The position numbers and the translations under genes were made by a program. A stretch of DNA of 8,090 nucleotides, from contig CAYYOS010000115.1 of the NCBI GenBank assembly GCA_964473355.1, positions 1 through 8,090 of the forward strand, written 5' to 3'. Positions 1 through 6,750 of this stretch are shown one piece after another. Under the pieces are notes generated by a model. The model saw nothing but the letters and a program-made list of their open reading frames with translations. It did not search any database and was not told the origin of the DNA. The stretch comes from CAYYOS01 sp964473355 (lineage in GTDB: Bacteria > Pseudomonadota > Gammaproteobacteria > Burkholderiales > REEB80). Position 1 is the stretch's first letter. Each line of letters begins with the position of its first letter.

Positions 1-1263
1 TTAACCGTGTTGCGTCGCAACCAGCAGGAGATTACCCGCCGCGCGGGCCGCGAAATTCGAGTGAAAATGGCGGCGGTTCGGAATTTAGAAAGGGCACGCA
101 AATTCGCTGGGGATGAATTAGAAATTACGATCAATCCCTTTGAAGTGGTGGACCACCCCGAAATTGATATAGTAGTCGAGCTTATGGGTGGTCGTGAGTT
201 GACTTTCGAATTGGTTATGCGCGCCTTGGCTAATGGCAAACATGTGGTCACTGCAAATAAAGCTTTACTCGCACTGCATGGCAACGAAATTTTTATCGCC
301 GCGCAAAATAGGGGGCTCATGGTTGCTTTCGAAGCTGCCGTGGCCGGAGGCATTCCCATCATCAAAGCACTGCGTGAGGGTTTAACCGCAAACCGTATTG
401 AATGGATTGCGGGTATTATCAACGGCACGAGCAATTTTATTTTGTCGGAAATGCGCACGAATGGCAGTTCCTTTGCCAGCGCCTTAAGTGGCGCACAAGA
501 TTTAGGCTACGCTGAAGCCGACCCGACATTTGATATTGAGGGTATCGATTCCGCTCACAAATTGACCATTATGGCGGCCATCGCTTTCGGCATTCCTATG
601 CAATTTAGCAAGGCTTACACAGAAGGCATTACTAAGCTAACGCGGGATGATATTCGGTACGCGGAAGAATTGGGTTATCGCATTAAGCTTTTAGGTATTA
701 CCAAACGCTGCCCCAACGGCATAGAATTGCGTGTGCACCCTACGCTAATCCCAGCCACCCGGCTGATTGCCAACGTTGAAGGGGTAATGAATTCAGTGCT
801 GGTAAAAGGAGACGCGGTGGGCGCCACTCTCTACTATGGCGCCGGTGCTGGCGCAGAACCTACTGCGTCTGCGGTGGTGGCGGATTTAGTGGATGTCACG
901 CGCATGCACACGGCAGACCCTGAACATCGGGTGCCGCATTTGGCGTTTCAGCCCGACGCACTGTCGGACATACCGATTTTATCGATTGAAGATGTTCGCA
1001 GTGCCTACTATTTGCGCTTGAAAGCGTTTGATAAACCGGGTGTCCTAGCCGACGTTACGCGCATTCTAGCGGATTTGGAGATTTCTATTGACGCGATGAT
1101 GCAAAAAGAACCGAGCGAAGGAGAAGAGTTGGTCGATATTATTATCTTGACCCACGTTACCGTCGAGCGAAACATTAATGCGGCGATAGCAAAAATTGAA
1201 GCGCTGTCGTCAATCTCCGGCCTGCTTACGCGCATACGCCTGGAACTGCTGAATAAGAATTAA
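1..1263 (+). CDS. hom: Homoserine dehydrogenase, 5'-truncated by window edge
   Basis: Catalyses NAD(P)H-dependent reduction of aspartate semialdehyde to homoserine, the branch point to threonine and methionine, in the cytosol. The frame is open from base 1. The first residues (LTVLRRNQQEITRRAGREI) match the family just after the glycine-rich nucleotide-binding loop, so I infer about 20 N-terminal residues lie upstream. The GTG at 7 is internal and not the real start. Counting codons from base 1, VTANKALLA with the conserved Lys is near 82-90, GIINGTSNF near 139-147, and the homoserine dehydrogenase signature (A-x3-G through DPTFDIEGIDSAHK) at about 165-187. A C-terminal ACT domain (YYLRLKAFDKPGVLADVTRI onward, about 336-406) is the usual site of threonine feedback control in this family. 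It is a stand-alone enzyme, not fused to aspartokinase. thrC follows after 13 bases. Confidence 0.96.
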   Translation, partial: LTVLRRNQQEITRRAGREIRVKMAAVRNLERARKFAGDELEITINPFEVVDHPEIDIVVELMGGRELTFELVMRALANGKHVVTANKALLALHGNEIFIAAQNRGLMVAFEAAVAGGIPIIKALREGLTANRIEWIAGIINGTSNFILSEMRTNGSSFASALSGAQDLGYAEADPTFDIEGIDSAHKLTIMAAIAFGIPMQFSKAYTEGITKLTRDDIRYAEELGYRIKLLGITKRCPNGIELRVHPTLIPATRLIANVEGVMNSVLVKGDAVGATLYYGAGAGAEPTASAVVADLVDVTRMHTADPEHRVPHLAFQPDALSDIPILSIEDVRSAYYLRLKAFDKPGVLADVTRILADLEISIDAMMQKEPSEGEELVDIIILTHVTVERNINAAIAKIEALSSISGLLTRIRLELLNKN

Positions 1264-1267
1264 GGAT
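1261..1267 (+). promoter_or_regulatory. thrC ribosome binding site overlapping hom stop
   Basis: The sequence TAAGGAT includes the hom stop codon TAA and an AGGA Shine-Dalgarno core about 10 bases before the thrC ATG at 1277. The overlap of stop codon and ribosome binding site suggests translational coupling of thrC to hom. Confidence 0.6.
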
Positions 1268-1276
1268 AACTATTGC

Positions 1277-2401
1277 ATGGCTAATCATTACACCGGTCTC
1301 ATCAAGCGCTATCAAGCGCGTTTGCCAGTCAGCGACGCGACGCCTATCGTTTCTTTAGGCGAAGGCGCGACGCCGCTCATTGAGCTGCGGCATCTACCCA
1401 CGCTGATTAAAAAAAATGTGCGGATCTTAGTGAAATTTGAGGGATTGAACCCCACCGGCTCTTTTAAAGACCGGGGCATGACCATGGCTGTAAGCAAAGC
1501 GCTAGAGGCGGGTGCCAAAGCGATCATCTGTGCCTCTACCGGCAACACATCCGCTGCTGCGGCGGCTTATGCTGCGCGGGCTGGAATGACCTGTTTTGTC
1601 TTAATCCCGGAGGGTAAAATTGCATTGGGTAAACTGTCGCAGGCGATGATGCATGGCTCGATGGTAATTCAAATCAAAGGTAATTTTGACGATGGCATGC
1701 GTTTAGTTCAAGAAGTAGCCGCCGAAATGCCTATAACGATAGTAAACTCGATTAATCCTTTTCGCTTGCAGGGACAAAAAACGGCGGCGTTCGAGATTGT
1801 TGAAGCTTTAGGCGATGCACCGGATTATCACGCGCTCCCGGTCGGGAACGCCGGGAATATTACTGCTCATTGGATGGGTTACTGCGAGTCGGTGGCGAAG
1901 GAAACGCAAAGTTGCGTGCTTTGTCAGGGCAAATGCCCTTTTCACGGGGATGTGCTAGCAAGCAAGCGGCCGATAATGTTGGGCTACCAAGCTGCCGGCT
2001 CAGCACCCTTTCTGCGCGGCGAAATGGTTGCCGCGCCGGATACTATCGCCACGGCGATTCGCATTGGCCATCCGATGTCTTGGCAACAAGCTTGGAAGGT
2101 AAAGGAAGAATCGGGCGGCTGGTTTAACGAGTGCAGCGATCAGGAAATTTTGCACATGCAAAAATTGTTGGCGGCGACGGAGGGAATTTTTTGTGAACCG
2201 GCATCGGCAACATCGTTGGCCGGGGTAGTAAAGGATTTGGAATCCGGAAAAATCGCTGAGGCGACGACTATAGTCTGCACGCTGACCGGCCACGGCTTAA
2301 AAGATCCGGATACGGCTATTGCGCAGAGCGTGCAACCAATTACGGTAGAAGCGAACCGCCGCGCGATAGAGGCGGTCATCGAAAAAAACATGCCGGAATA
2401 G
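1277..2401 (+). CDS. thrC: Threonine synthase (short Bacillus type) with Cys-rich insertion
   Basis: PLP-dependent enzyme converting O-phospho-L-homoserine to L-threonine and phosphate, the last step of threonine synthesis. The 374 residues show a fold-type II PLP enzyme. The cofactor Lys is K64 in NPTGSFKDRG, a substrate/PLP loop lies at CASTGNTSAAAAAYAARAG (85-103), and the phosphate-binding GNAGN is at 190-194. It resembles the roughly 350-residue Bacillus-type enzyme rather than the longer E. coli form. The extra length is largely one insertion of about 18 residues at about 203-231, between GY and MLGYQAAG. It carries C203, C213, C216, C220 and H223 (C-x9-C-x2-C-x3-C-x2-H), a possible metal-binding knuckle; that role is inference. 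ATG start with AGGA upstream. The next gene starts 5 bases after the stop, so the two are probably co-transcribed. Confidence 0.95.
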   Translation: MANHYTGLIKRYQARLPVSDATPIVSLGEGATPLIELRHLPTLIKKNVRILVKFEGLNPTGSFKDRGMTMAVSKALEAGAKAIICASTGNTSAAAAAYAARAGMTCFVLIPEGKIALGKLSQAMMHGSMVIQIKGNFDDGMRLVQEVAAEMPITIVNSINPFRLQGQKTAAFEIVEALGDAPDYHALPVGNAGNITAHWMGYCESVAKETQSCVLCQGKCPFHGDVLASKRPIMLGYQAAGSAPFLRGEMVAAPDTIATAIRIGHPMSWQQAWKVKEESGGWFNECSDQEILHMQKLLAATEGIFCEPASATSLAGVVKDLESGKIAEATTIVCTLTGHGLKDPDTAIAQSVQPITVEANRRAIEAVIEKNMPE

Positions 2402-2406
2402 CTTAA

Positions 2407-3192
2407 ATGTTTCGCTGGCTAGCTCGTTCGGTAGGGCGTCGATTGGCCTCGTACTTAATGGAGCCGGTTGCTCAATATGAGCGTTTTGCGGCATCCAGTG
2501 AAACGGAGCTGCACACGCTACTGCAGCCGGGTGACATTTTGTTGGTCGAAGGTAATCTGCGCCTGTCTGCGGCCATCAAATACTTAACTCAATCCACTTG
2601 GTCGCATGCATGTTTGTACATTGGCGATGTGTTGCCGCGTAATGCCGACGGCGAGGTATTGGAGCTGATTGAGGCAGACATGAATCTCGGGGTTATTGCC
2701 ATTCCCGTGAGCAAGTACCAGCACCTTAACACTCGTATTTGCCGCCCCTTAGGAATTAATGCCAGCGATATGTCACGCTTAATCGAATTCGCAATTAATC
2801 AAATAGGGCATCAATACGACTTAAAAAATTTGTTTGATATTGCGCGTTACCTATTTCCCATTCCTATTCCAGCGAGATATCGGCGTCGAGCGCTGGCGTT
2901 TGGCAGCGGCGACCCTAGCCGGGCAATTTGCTCTACGCTCATTGCTCAGGCTTTTCAATCGATTGATTACCCAATACTTCCAAGGCGGGCGGCCCGGCGT
3001 CAAAACGCGGCCCCCCTGGCTGAGCAAGATATTTTACTAGCGCGTCACTATAGCCATTTTACCTCTCGGGATTTTGATCTTTCCCCGTATTTTGCCATTA
3101 TTAAACCCGCCATTGAACAACGTTTCGATTACAAACAACTAAAGTGGGAAAAAGAAGTTTTGGAATATAAGGCGAAGCACAAAGCGCATTAA
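2407..3192 (+). CDS. YiiX/YebB-like permuted papain-fold cysteine hydrolase (NlpC/P60 superfamily)
   Basis: Probable amidase or peptidase of the circularly permuted NlpC/P60 (papain-like) superfamily, the group often annotated YiiX/YebB-like or 'lipo-like protein'. Of the 261 residues, LLQPGDILLVEGNLRLS (about 38-54) is the typical opening strand, WSHACLYIG (65-73) carries the candidate catalytic H67, ELIEADM (86-92) gives an acidic motif, and RAICSTLIAQAF (173-183) carries the candidate nucleophile C175. His before Cys is the mark of the permuted fold. I see no lipobox and no clear signal peptide; the N-terminus (MFRWLARSVGRRLASYL) is basic and amphipathic and could touch the membrane. The C-terminal 20 residues are charged. 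It starts 5 bases after thrC with only a weak ribosome binding site, so it is probably translated from the hom-thrC message. The substrate is unknown; lipid, peptidoglycan peptide or protein amide bonds are possible from the family. Confidence 0.85.
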   Translation: MFRWLARSVGRRLASYLMEPVAQYERFAASSETELHTLLQPGDILLVEGNLRLSAAIKYLTQSTWSHACLYIGDVLPRNADGEVLELIEADMNLGVIAIPVSKYQHLNTRICRPLGINASDMSRLIEFAINQIGHQYDLKNLFDIARYLFPIPIPARYRRRALAFGSGDPSRAICSTLIAQAFQSIDYPILPRRAARRQNAAPLAEQDILLARHYSHFTSRDFDLSPYFAIIKPAIEQRFDYKQLKWEKEVLEYKAKHKAH

Positions 3193-3208
3193 AGCGGCAG
3201 ATGAGTTG

Positions 3209-4049
3209 TTATTCATGGGGAAGTACCCATTGCAAAGAAAGGTCTATTGCTTGTATGTCTTTGGTAATCGCACCTATAGAAATCCGATCCACGCCTGTTT
3301 CTGCAACGGCACGCACGTTTGCAAGCGAAATACCACCGGATGCCTCCAATACCGCGGCGCCGTTGGTCAGCGCCACCGCTCGGCGCAATTCCGGCAAGCT
3401 AAAGTTATCTAACAAAACTAAAGTAGCTTTGGCGGCTAGCGCTTCGGTCAATTCTTCTAAGTTTTCTACCTCAATCTGTACGCTTTTGGTCTGAATTTTT
3501 CGCGCAGCAATCAGCGCCGCCGTGATTCCGCCGGCAGCTGCGATGTGATTCTCTTTAATTAAAATACCATCGTATNNNNNNNNNNTTCCCACCGGCAACT
3601 TGAACGGCATATTTCTGCGCCAACCGCAGACCTGGTAGAGTTTTACGGGTATCCAAAATAATCGCGCGCGTGCCCGCCACCGCGTTAACATATGCTCGCG
3701 TACTCGTGGCGGTCGCCGAAAGCGTCTGTAGAAAATTTAAAGCCGGTCGTTCCGCACTTAAGATGGCACGAGTCTTTCCATAAATATCGCATAGCCGTTG
3801 GCCGGGAGAGATCTCAGCCCCCTCGCGGCATAGCCAATTAATTTGAACATGGGCATCCAACGCCTGAAAGCACGCATCAAACCATGGAACGCCGCATACC
3901 ACGGCAGGCGCGCGAGATATGACGTAGGCACTGCCAGGCTGTTCTGGAACTAATAAAGCAGTAAGATCGCCCGTGCCGATATCTTCCGCCAGCGCGCTTG
4001 CGACATTTTGGCGGATAGCTTTTTCCAGAATGGGGTCGATATCTAACAT
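3209..4049 (-). CDS. nadC: Nicotinate-nucleotide pyrophosphorylase (quinolinate phosphoribosyltransferase), interrupted by assembly gap
   Basis: Converts quinolinate and PRPP to nicotinate mononucleotide, CO2 and PPi in de novo NAD synthesis. The N-terminal part (4049 down to the gap) has EDIGTGDLT (22-30), SAERPALNFLQTLS (98-111) and LDTRKTLPGLRLAQKYAV (132-149), with substrate-contacting R101, R135 and K136. The part after the gap has YDGILIKENHIAAAGG, EVENLEEL, VLLDNF and VDRISIGAITKDIQAIDLSL. Ten Ns at 3576-3585 separate the two halves and put them in different frames. Compared with E. coli NadC, seven residues around the conserved NHRxGL belong here, which needs about 18 bases rather than 10. 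I therefore read this as one intact gene of about 282 residues with a mis-sized gap, not a pseudogene. The ATG at 4049 has no strong ribosome binding site. The stop lies 16 bases from the convergent hydrolase gene's stop. Confidence 0.93.
3576..3585. other. Assembly gap (10 Ns) inside nadC
   Basis: Exactly ten ambiguous bases lie between the NadC segments ending VAGG and starting YDGILIKENH. The fixed round length suggests a placeholder. Family alignment predicts about 18 bases encoding the PRPP/quinolinate-binding NHR region, and the frame requires a true length divisible by three. Confidence 0.95.
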
Positions 4050-4125
4050 AGTATTTTTGGTTGCAGCGGAACCCTGAGACGATTTGGCAGGTCATTAACT
4101 TATCACATACCACGGGAGACGGAAA
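4050..4125. promoter_or_regulatory. Divergent intergenic region, nadC / small exported protein
   Basis: These 76 bases separate the outward-facing starts of nadC (minus) and the small secreted protein (plus), so promoters for both probably lie here. No well-matched sigma-70 pair with proper spacing could be found on either strand. TTGGCA at 4084-4089 is the best -35-like hexamer for the plus strand, but there is no good -10 at 16-18 bases from it. Confidence 0.35.
4114..4118 (+). promoter_or_regulatory. Ribosome binding site of the small exported protein
   Basis: GGGAG lies seven bases before the ATG at 4126. It fixes that start, which also places a good signal peptide at the N-terminus. Confidence 0.6.
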
Positions 4126-4506
4126 ATGAGGAAAAAGCTTTCCACCCTAGTAACGATTATTTCTATCATTTCAACCCCAATTTTGGCGGCCGATCTACCC
4201 TATGTTAGCGGTGGCATTAGCGAGGAAGGCAGGGCCGAACTAAATCAAAGCAGCCAAAATTACAACCTAAAGTTGATATTTGCGTTGTCGAGCGGCGCCT
4301 ATCTTAGTGATATAAAAGTTCAAATCAAGGACGGAGGTGGCGCGACGGTGGTGGATGCCGTCTCCACCGGCCCGTGGTTTTTCGCCCAGTTACCTCCAGG
4401 GTTGTATACCCTCACCGTAACGAATAAAGATCAAACCTTGCGAAAGTCGGCACGTGTTAAACGCAGCGGGCAAACCAAACTAAATTTTTATTGGCGCGAT
4501 GAGTAA
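4126..4506 (+). CDS. Small exported protein with carboxypeptidase-regulatory-like beta domain
   Basis: Probable periplasmic (or outer-surface) protein of 126 residues with no assigned function. A Sec signal peptide is clear: MRKK, a hydrophobic stretch LSTLVTIISIISTPIL (5-20), and a likely cleavage after A21 or A22, leaving a mature protein of about 104 residues beginning (A)DLPYVSGGIS. The mature part is mostly predicted strand: YNLKLIFALSSGAYLSDIKVQI, then a GG turn, FAQLPPGLYTLTV and a basic tail with SARVKRSGQTKLNFYW. The PPGxYTLTV pattern is that of carboxypeptidase-regulatory-like/transthyretin-like beta-sandwich domains. There are no cysteines and no membrane segment apart from the signal. 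It stands alone between divergent nadC and convergent glgB, so context gives no function. The coding call is firm because of the ribosome binding site and signal peptide; the domain call is moderate. Confidence 0.85.
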   Translation: MRKKLSTLVTIISIISTPILAADLPYVSGGISEEGRAELNQSSQNYNLKLIFALSSGAYLSDIKVQIKDGGGATVVDAVSTGPWFFAQLPPGLYTLTVTNKDQTLRKSARVKRSGQTKLNFYWRDE

Positions 4507-4515
4507 ACTTACGAA

Positions 4516-4540
4516 TTCTCTTTGAGAAAACTAAGTTTTC
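4516..4540. repeat. Two overlapping small inverted repeats between convergent genes
   Basis: TTCTC-TTT-GAGAA (4516-4528) and GAAAAC-TAA-GTTTTC (4526-4540) are both perfect stems with three-base loops, sharing bases 4526-4528, so only one can form at a time. They sit between the stop of the small exported protein (4506) and the end of glgB (stop at 4531-4533 on the minus strand). They could act as a weak bidirectional transcription end, but the stems are AT-rich and neither strand has a proper U-tract after them. Confidence 0.3.
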
Positions 4541-6714
4541 ATGAGCAACAAACCAGCGAGCGGCGGCACGGTAACAGATAAGGAATAGTTATAACCCATC
4601 CAGGGGAGCGCATCCGCGATTAACTCATTGGGGTTGCCTAAATTACTGCCGCAATAATAAATAGAATCGCTGTTTAATCGTTCGCGATAGGCGCCGGGTT
4701 GAGGCACGCCGATGCGGTAAGCATAGCGTGGAACAGGCGTGAAATTTAGTACGATAGCCACAAAAGACTCGTCTTTGGCGAAACGTAGATAACTCAATAT
4801 GGACTGATCGCCATCATGACAGTCTATCCATGCAAAACCTGCTTGCACAAAATCTAATTCGTATAGCGCTGGCAAGTGGCGATGTAAATGATTTAAGTCT
4901 TTACATAAGGTTTGCAAGCCTTTATGCCAATCTTGTTCCAATAAATACCAATCCAATTCTTCCCCGACTTGCCATTCCCGGCCCTGCGCAAATTCGTTAC
5001 CCATAAAGTTTAGTTTTTTTCCCGGGTAGGTCATTTGATAGAAATAAGCAAGTCGCAAGTTGGCAAACTTCTGCCAAGCATCCCCCGGCATTTTGTCGAG
5101 CATAGAACGCTTGCCATGCACCACCTCATCATGAGAAAAAGGCAGTACAAAATTCTCCGTATAAGCGTATAGCTGACCAAAACTTAAATCGCTATGATGA
5201 AAACGTTTATGGATGGGATCAAGGCTCATATACCTCAGGGTGTCATTCATCCAGCCCATATTCCACTTCATTGAAAAGCCCAGGCCGCCCAAGTAGGTGG
5301 GGCGAGAGACCATGGGCCAGGCCGTGGATTCCTCGGCAAAAGTGAGGGCGCCGGGAAATTCTACGTGCACCATAATATTTAGTTCGCGTAAAAAATCGAT
5401 GGCTTCTAAATTTTCTCGGCCGCCATATTTATTCGGAAGCCATTCTCCGGCACGCCGGGAGTAATCGAGGTAAAGCATAGAAGCAACCGCGTCGACGCGT
5501 AGCCCGTCAATGTGAAACTCAGCTAGCCAATAGTGTGCGCTGGCGAGTAAAAAGCTTTTAACTTCATTCCGCCCATAGTTAAAAATATGCGTGCCCCAAT
5601 CTTGATGAAAGCCCGAACGCGGGTCTTCGTGTTCATATAAGGCAGTGCCGTCGAAATGGGCGAGCGCAAAGGCGTCGGTGGGAAAGTGCGCAGGCACCCA
5701 ATCTAAAATTACGCCGATATTTTGCCGATGACAGGCGTCAATTAAAAATCGTAAGTCGTCCGCGCTTCCGTAGCGGCTGGTCGCGGCGAAGTAGCCTGTC
5801 GTTTGATAACCCCACGATTCATCCAAAGGATGCTCGGTCAAGGGCATGAATTCAATATGGGTGTAGCCCATCTCGCTAATGTAAGGAACCAGCGCTTCCG
5901 CCAGCTCGCGATAAGTGTATACGCGCCCGCCGGGATGCTGGCGCCAGGAGCCAGCGTGCAACTCATAAATATTCATAGGTTGGTGCAACCAATCAAAATC
6001 TGCCCGTCGCGCCAGCCAATATGCATCCTGCCAGTGATGCGCAGCGGGAGCGGGGACGCGCGCCGCAGTGCTGGGACGTAATTCAAATTCTTGGGCGTAA
6101 GGATCACTTTTTAAAAAGACTTGCCCGCTATGGCGGTTGCGTATTTCGAATTTGTACAAGGTACCGGTAGGTAATTCCGGGATAAAAATCTCCCAACAAC
6201 CGCTACTGTCCAAGACCCGCATAGGGTGAACCCGACCATCCCAGTTATTAAAATCCCCTACGACACTCACACGTTCTGCGTTCGGCGCCCACACCGCGAA
6301 GCGTGTACCCGGTATGTCTAAAATTTGTATGTTCTGCGCGCCAAAGGTCCGGTACGCTTGCTGAAGATTCCCTTCGCCAAAAAGGTGAAGGTCGTGGGCG
6401 CTAATGGTAGAGTCAAAGCAATATGGGTCGAAAAAGTTGCTTTGCTCATCATCCTGAATTTTGCGCAAGCGTAGGGGTGTTTCTGGGGGGCTGTCGCCCT
6501 GCCATAAAAAGAGGCCCTCCTCAGCGGTTTGCGTTAGCGCTTCCCACTTATCATTAATTTCTATCCACATGGCGCTGGCGCGAGGTTGAAACACTCGGAC
6601 TTGCCACCCTATGCCGTTAGCGTGCAAACCTAGAAACGCAAAGGGATCGTGCAGCTTACCGGCCAGCAACGATTGCAATTGTGATTTGACATTGTCTAAT
6701 AGGTCGTGTTTCAT
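4531..6714 (-). CDS. glgB: 1,4-alpha-glucan branching enzyme
   Basis: Cuts alpha-1,4-glucan chains and rejoins them as alpha-1,6 branches in glycogen (GH13). From the ATG at 6714 it has 727 residues, against 728 in E. coli. Order: N-terminal module (about 1-105), CBM48-like beta-sandwich (FAVWAPNAERVSVVGDFNNW, about 139-158), then the catalytic barrel with YELHAGSW (250-257), DESWGYQ (298-304), DWVPAHF (338-344), GLRVDAV with nucleophile D408, AEEST with acid/base E461, and FSHDEVVHGK with D529. A C-terminal beta domain ends LLLMKT. All three catalytic residues keep a constant offset from E. coli (D405, E458, D526), so it should be active. A GTG at 6726 would add four residues (MNRA); family length favours the ATG, but neither has an ideal ribosome binding site. 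It is divergent from glgC. Confidence 0.96.
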   Translation of the reverse strand: MKHDLLDNVKSQLQSLLAGKLHDPFAFLGLHANGIGWQVRVFQPRASAMWIEINDKWEALTQTAEEGLFLWQGDSPPETPLRLRKIQDDEQSNFFDPYCFDSTISAHDLHLFGEGNLQQAYRTFGAQNIQILDIPGTRFAVWAPNAERVSVVGDFNNWDGRVHPMRVLDSSGCWEIFIPELPTGTLYKFEIRNRHSGQVFLKSDPYAQEFELRPSTAARVPAPAAHHWQDAYWLARRADFDWLHQPMNIYELHAGSWRQHPGGRVYTYRELAEALVPYISEMGYTHIEFMPLTEHPLDESWGYQTTGYFAATSRYGSADDLRFLIDACHRQNIGVILDWVPAHFPTDAFALAHFDGTALYEHEDPRSGFHQDWGTHIFNYGRNEVKSFLLASAHYWLAEFHIDGLRVDAVASMLYLDYSRRAGEWLPNKYGGRENLEAIDFLRELNIMVHVEFPGALTFAEESTAWPMVSRPTYLGGLGFSMKWNMGWMNDTLRYMSLDPIHKRFHHSDLSFGQLYAYTENFVLPFSHDEVVHGKRSMLDKMPGDAWQKFANLRLAYFYQMTYPGKKLNFMGNEFAQGREWQVGEELDWYLLEQDWHKGLQTLCKDLNHLHRHLPALYELDFVQAGFAWIDCHDGDQSILSYLRFAKDESFVAIVLNFTPVPRYAYRIGVPQPGAYRERLNSDSIYYCGSNLGNPNELIADALPWMGYNYSLSVTVPPLAGLLLMKT
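6673..6714 (+). promoter_or_regulatory. Candidate glgC promoter(s) inside the glgB 5' coding end
   Basis: Two overlapping sigma-70-like options read toward glgC. One is TTGCAA (6673-6678), a 16-base spacer and TCTAAT (6695-6700, five of six to TATAAT). The other is a perfect TTGACA (6686-6691), a 17-base spacer and TTTCAT (6709-6714, four of six), which covers the complement of the glgB ATG. Because the glgB and glgC starts are so close, a glgC promoter must lie about here. Confidence 0.4.
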
Positions 6715-6729
6715 AGCCCTGTTCACTCA

Positions 6730-6750
6730 CCACCAAGGGATTGCAGTGGA
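6730..6750 (+). promoter_or_regulatory. glgC ribosome binding site with possible CsrA-type hairpin
   Basis: AAGGGA at 6735-6740 is a strong Shine-Dalgarno five bases before the GTG at 6746, and it decides that start. AGGGA fits the CsrA/RsmA core ANGGA, and a second GGA follows at 6748-6750. CCAC (6730-6733) can pair with GTGG (6746-6749), putting AGGGA in a 12-base loop and the start codon in the stem. CsrA control of glgC translation is known in E. coli; its presence here is inference from sequence. Confidence 0.4.

Noticed and set aside
7..9. GTG at base 7 as the start of hom
   Set aside because: The frame is open upstream to base 1 and the residues there continue the family sequence; the nucleotide-binding loop is missing, so the true start is outside the window.
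1870..2127. Open frame in another phase inside thrC
   Set aside because: It overlaps the conserved ThrC core in a different frame and its translation has no domain-like features; it is a shadow.
3201..3494. Plus-strand open frames opposite nadC
   Set aside because: They are antisense shadows of a well-conserved nadC and their translations show no recognisable domain.
3555..4049. nadC as a frameshifted pseudogene or two separate genes
   Set aside because: The break falls exactly on the N run, both halves keep conserved residues, and a gap of proper length restores one frame.
6611..6745. Extended N-terminus of glgC as an open frame reaching back to 6611
   Set aside because: It is antisense to glgB, has no similarity to GlgC N-termini, and the GTG at 6746 has a good ribosome binding site and gives family length.
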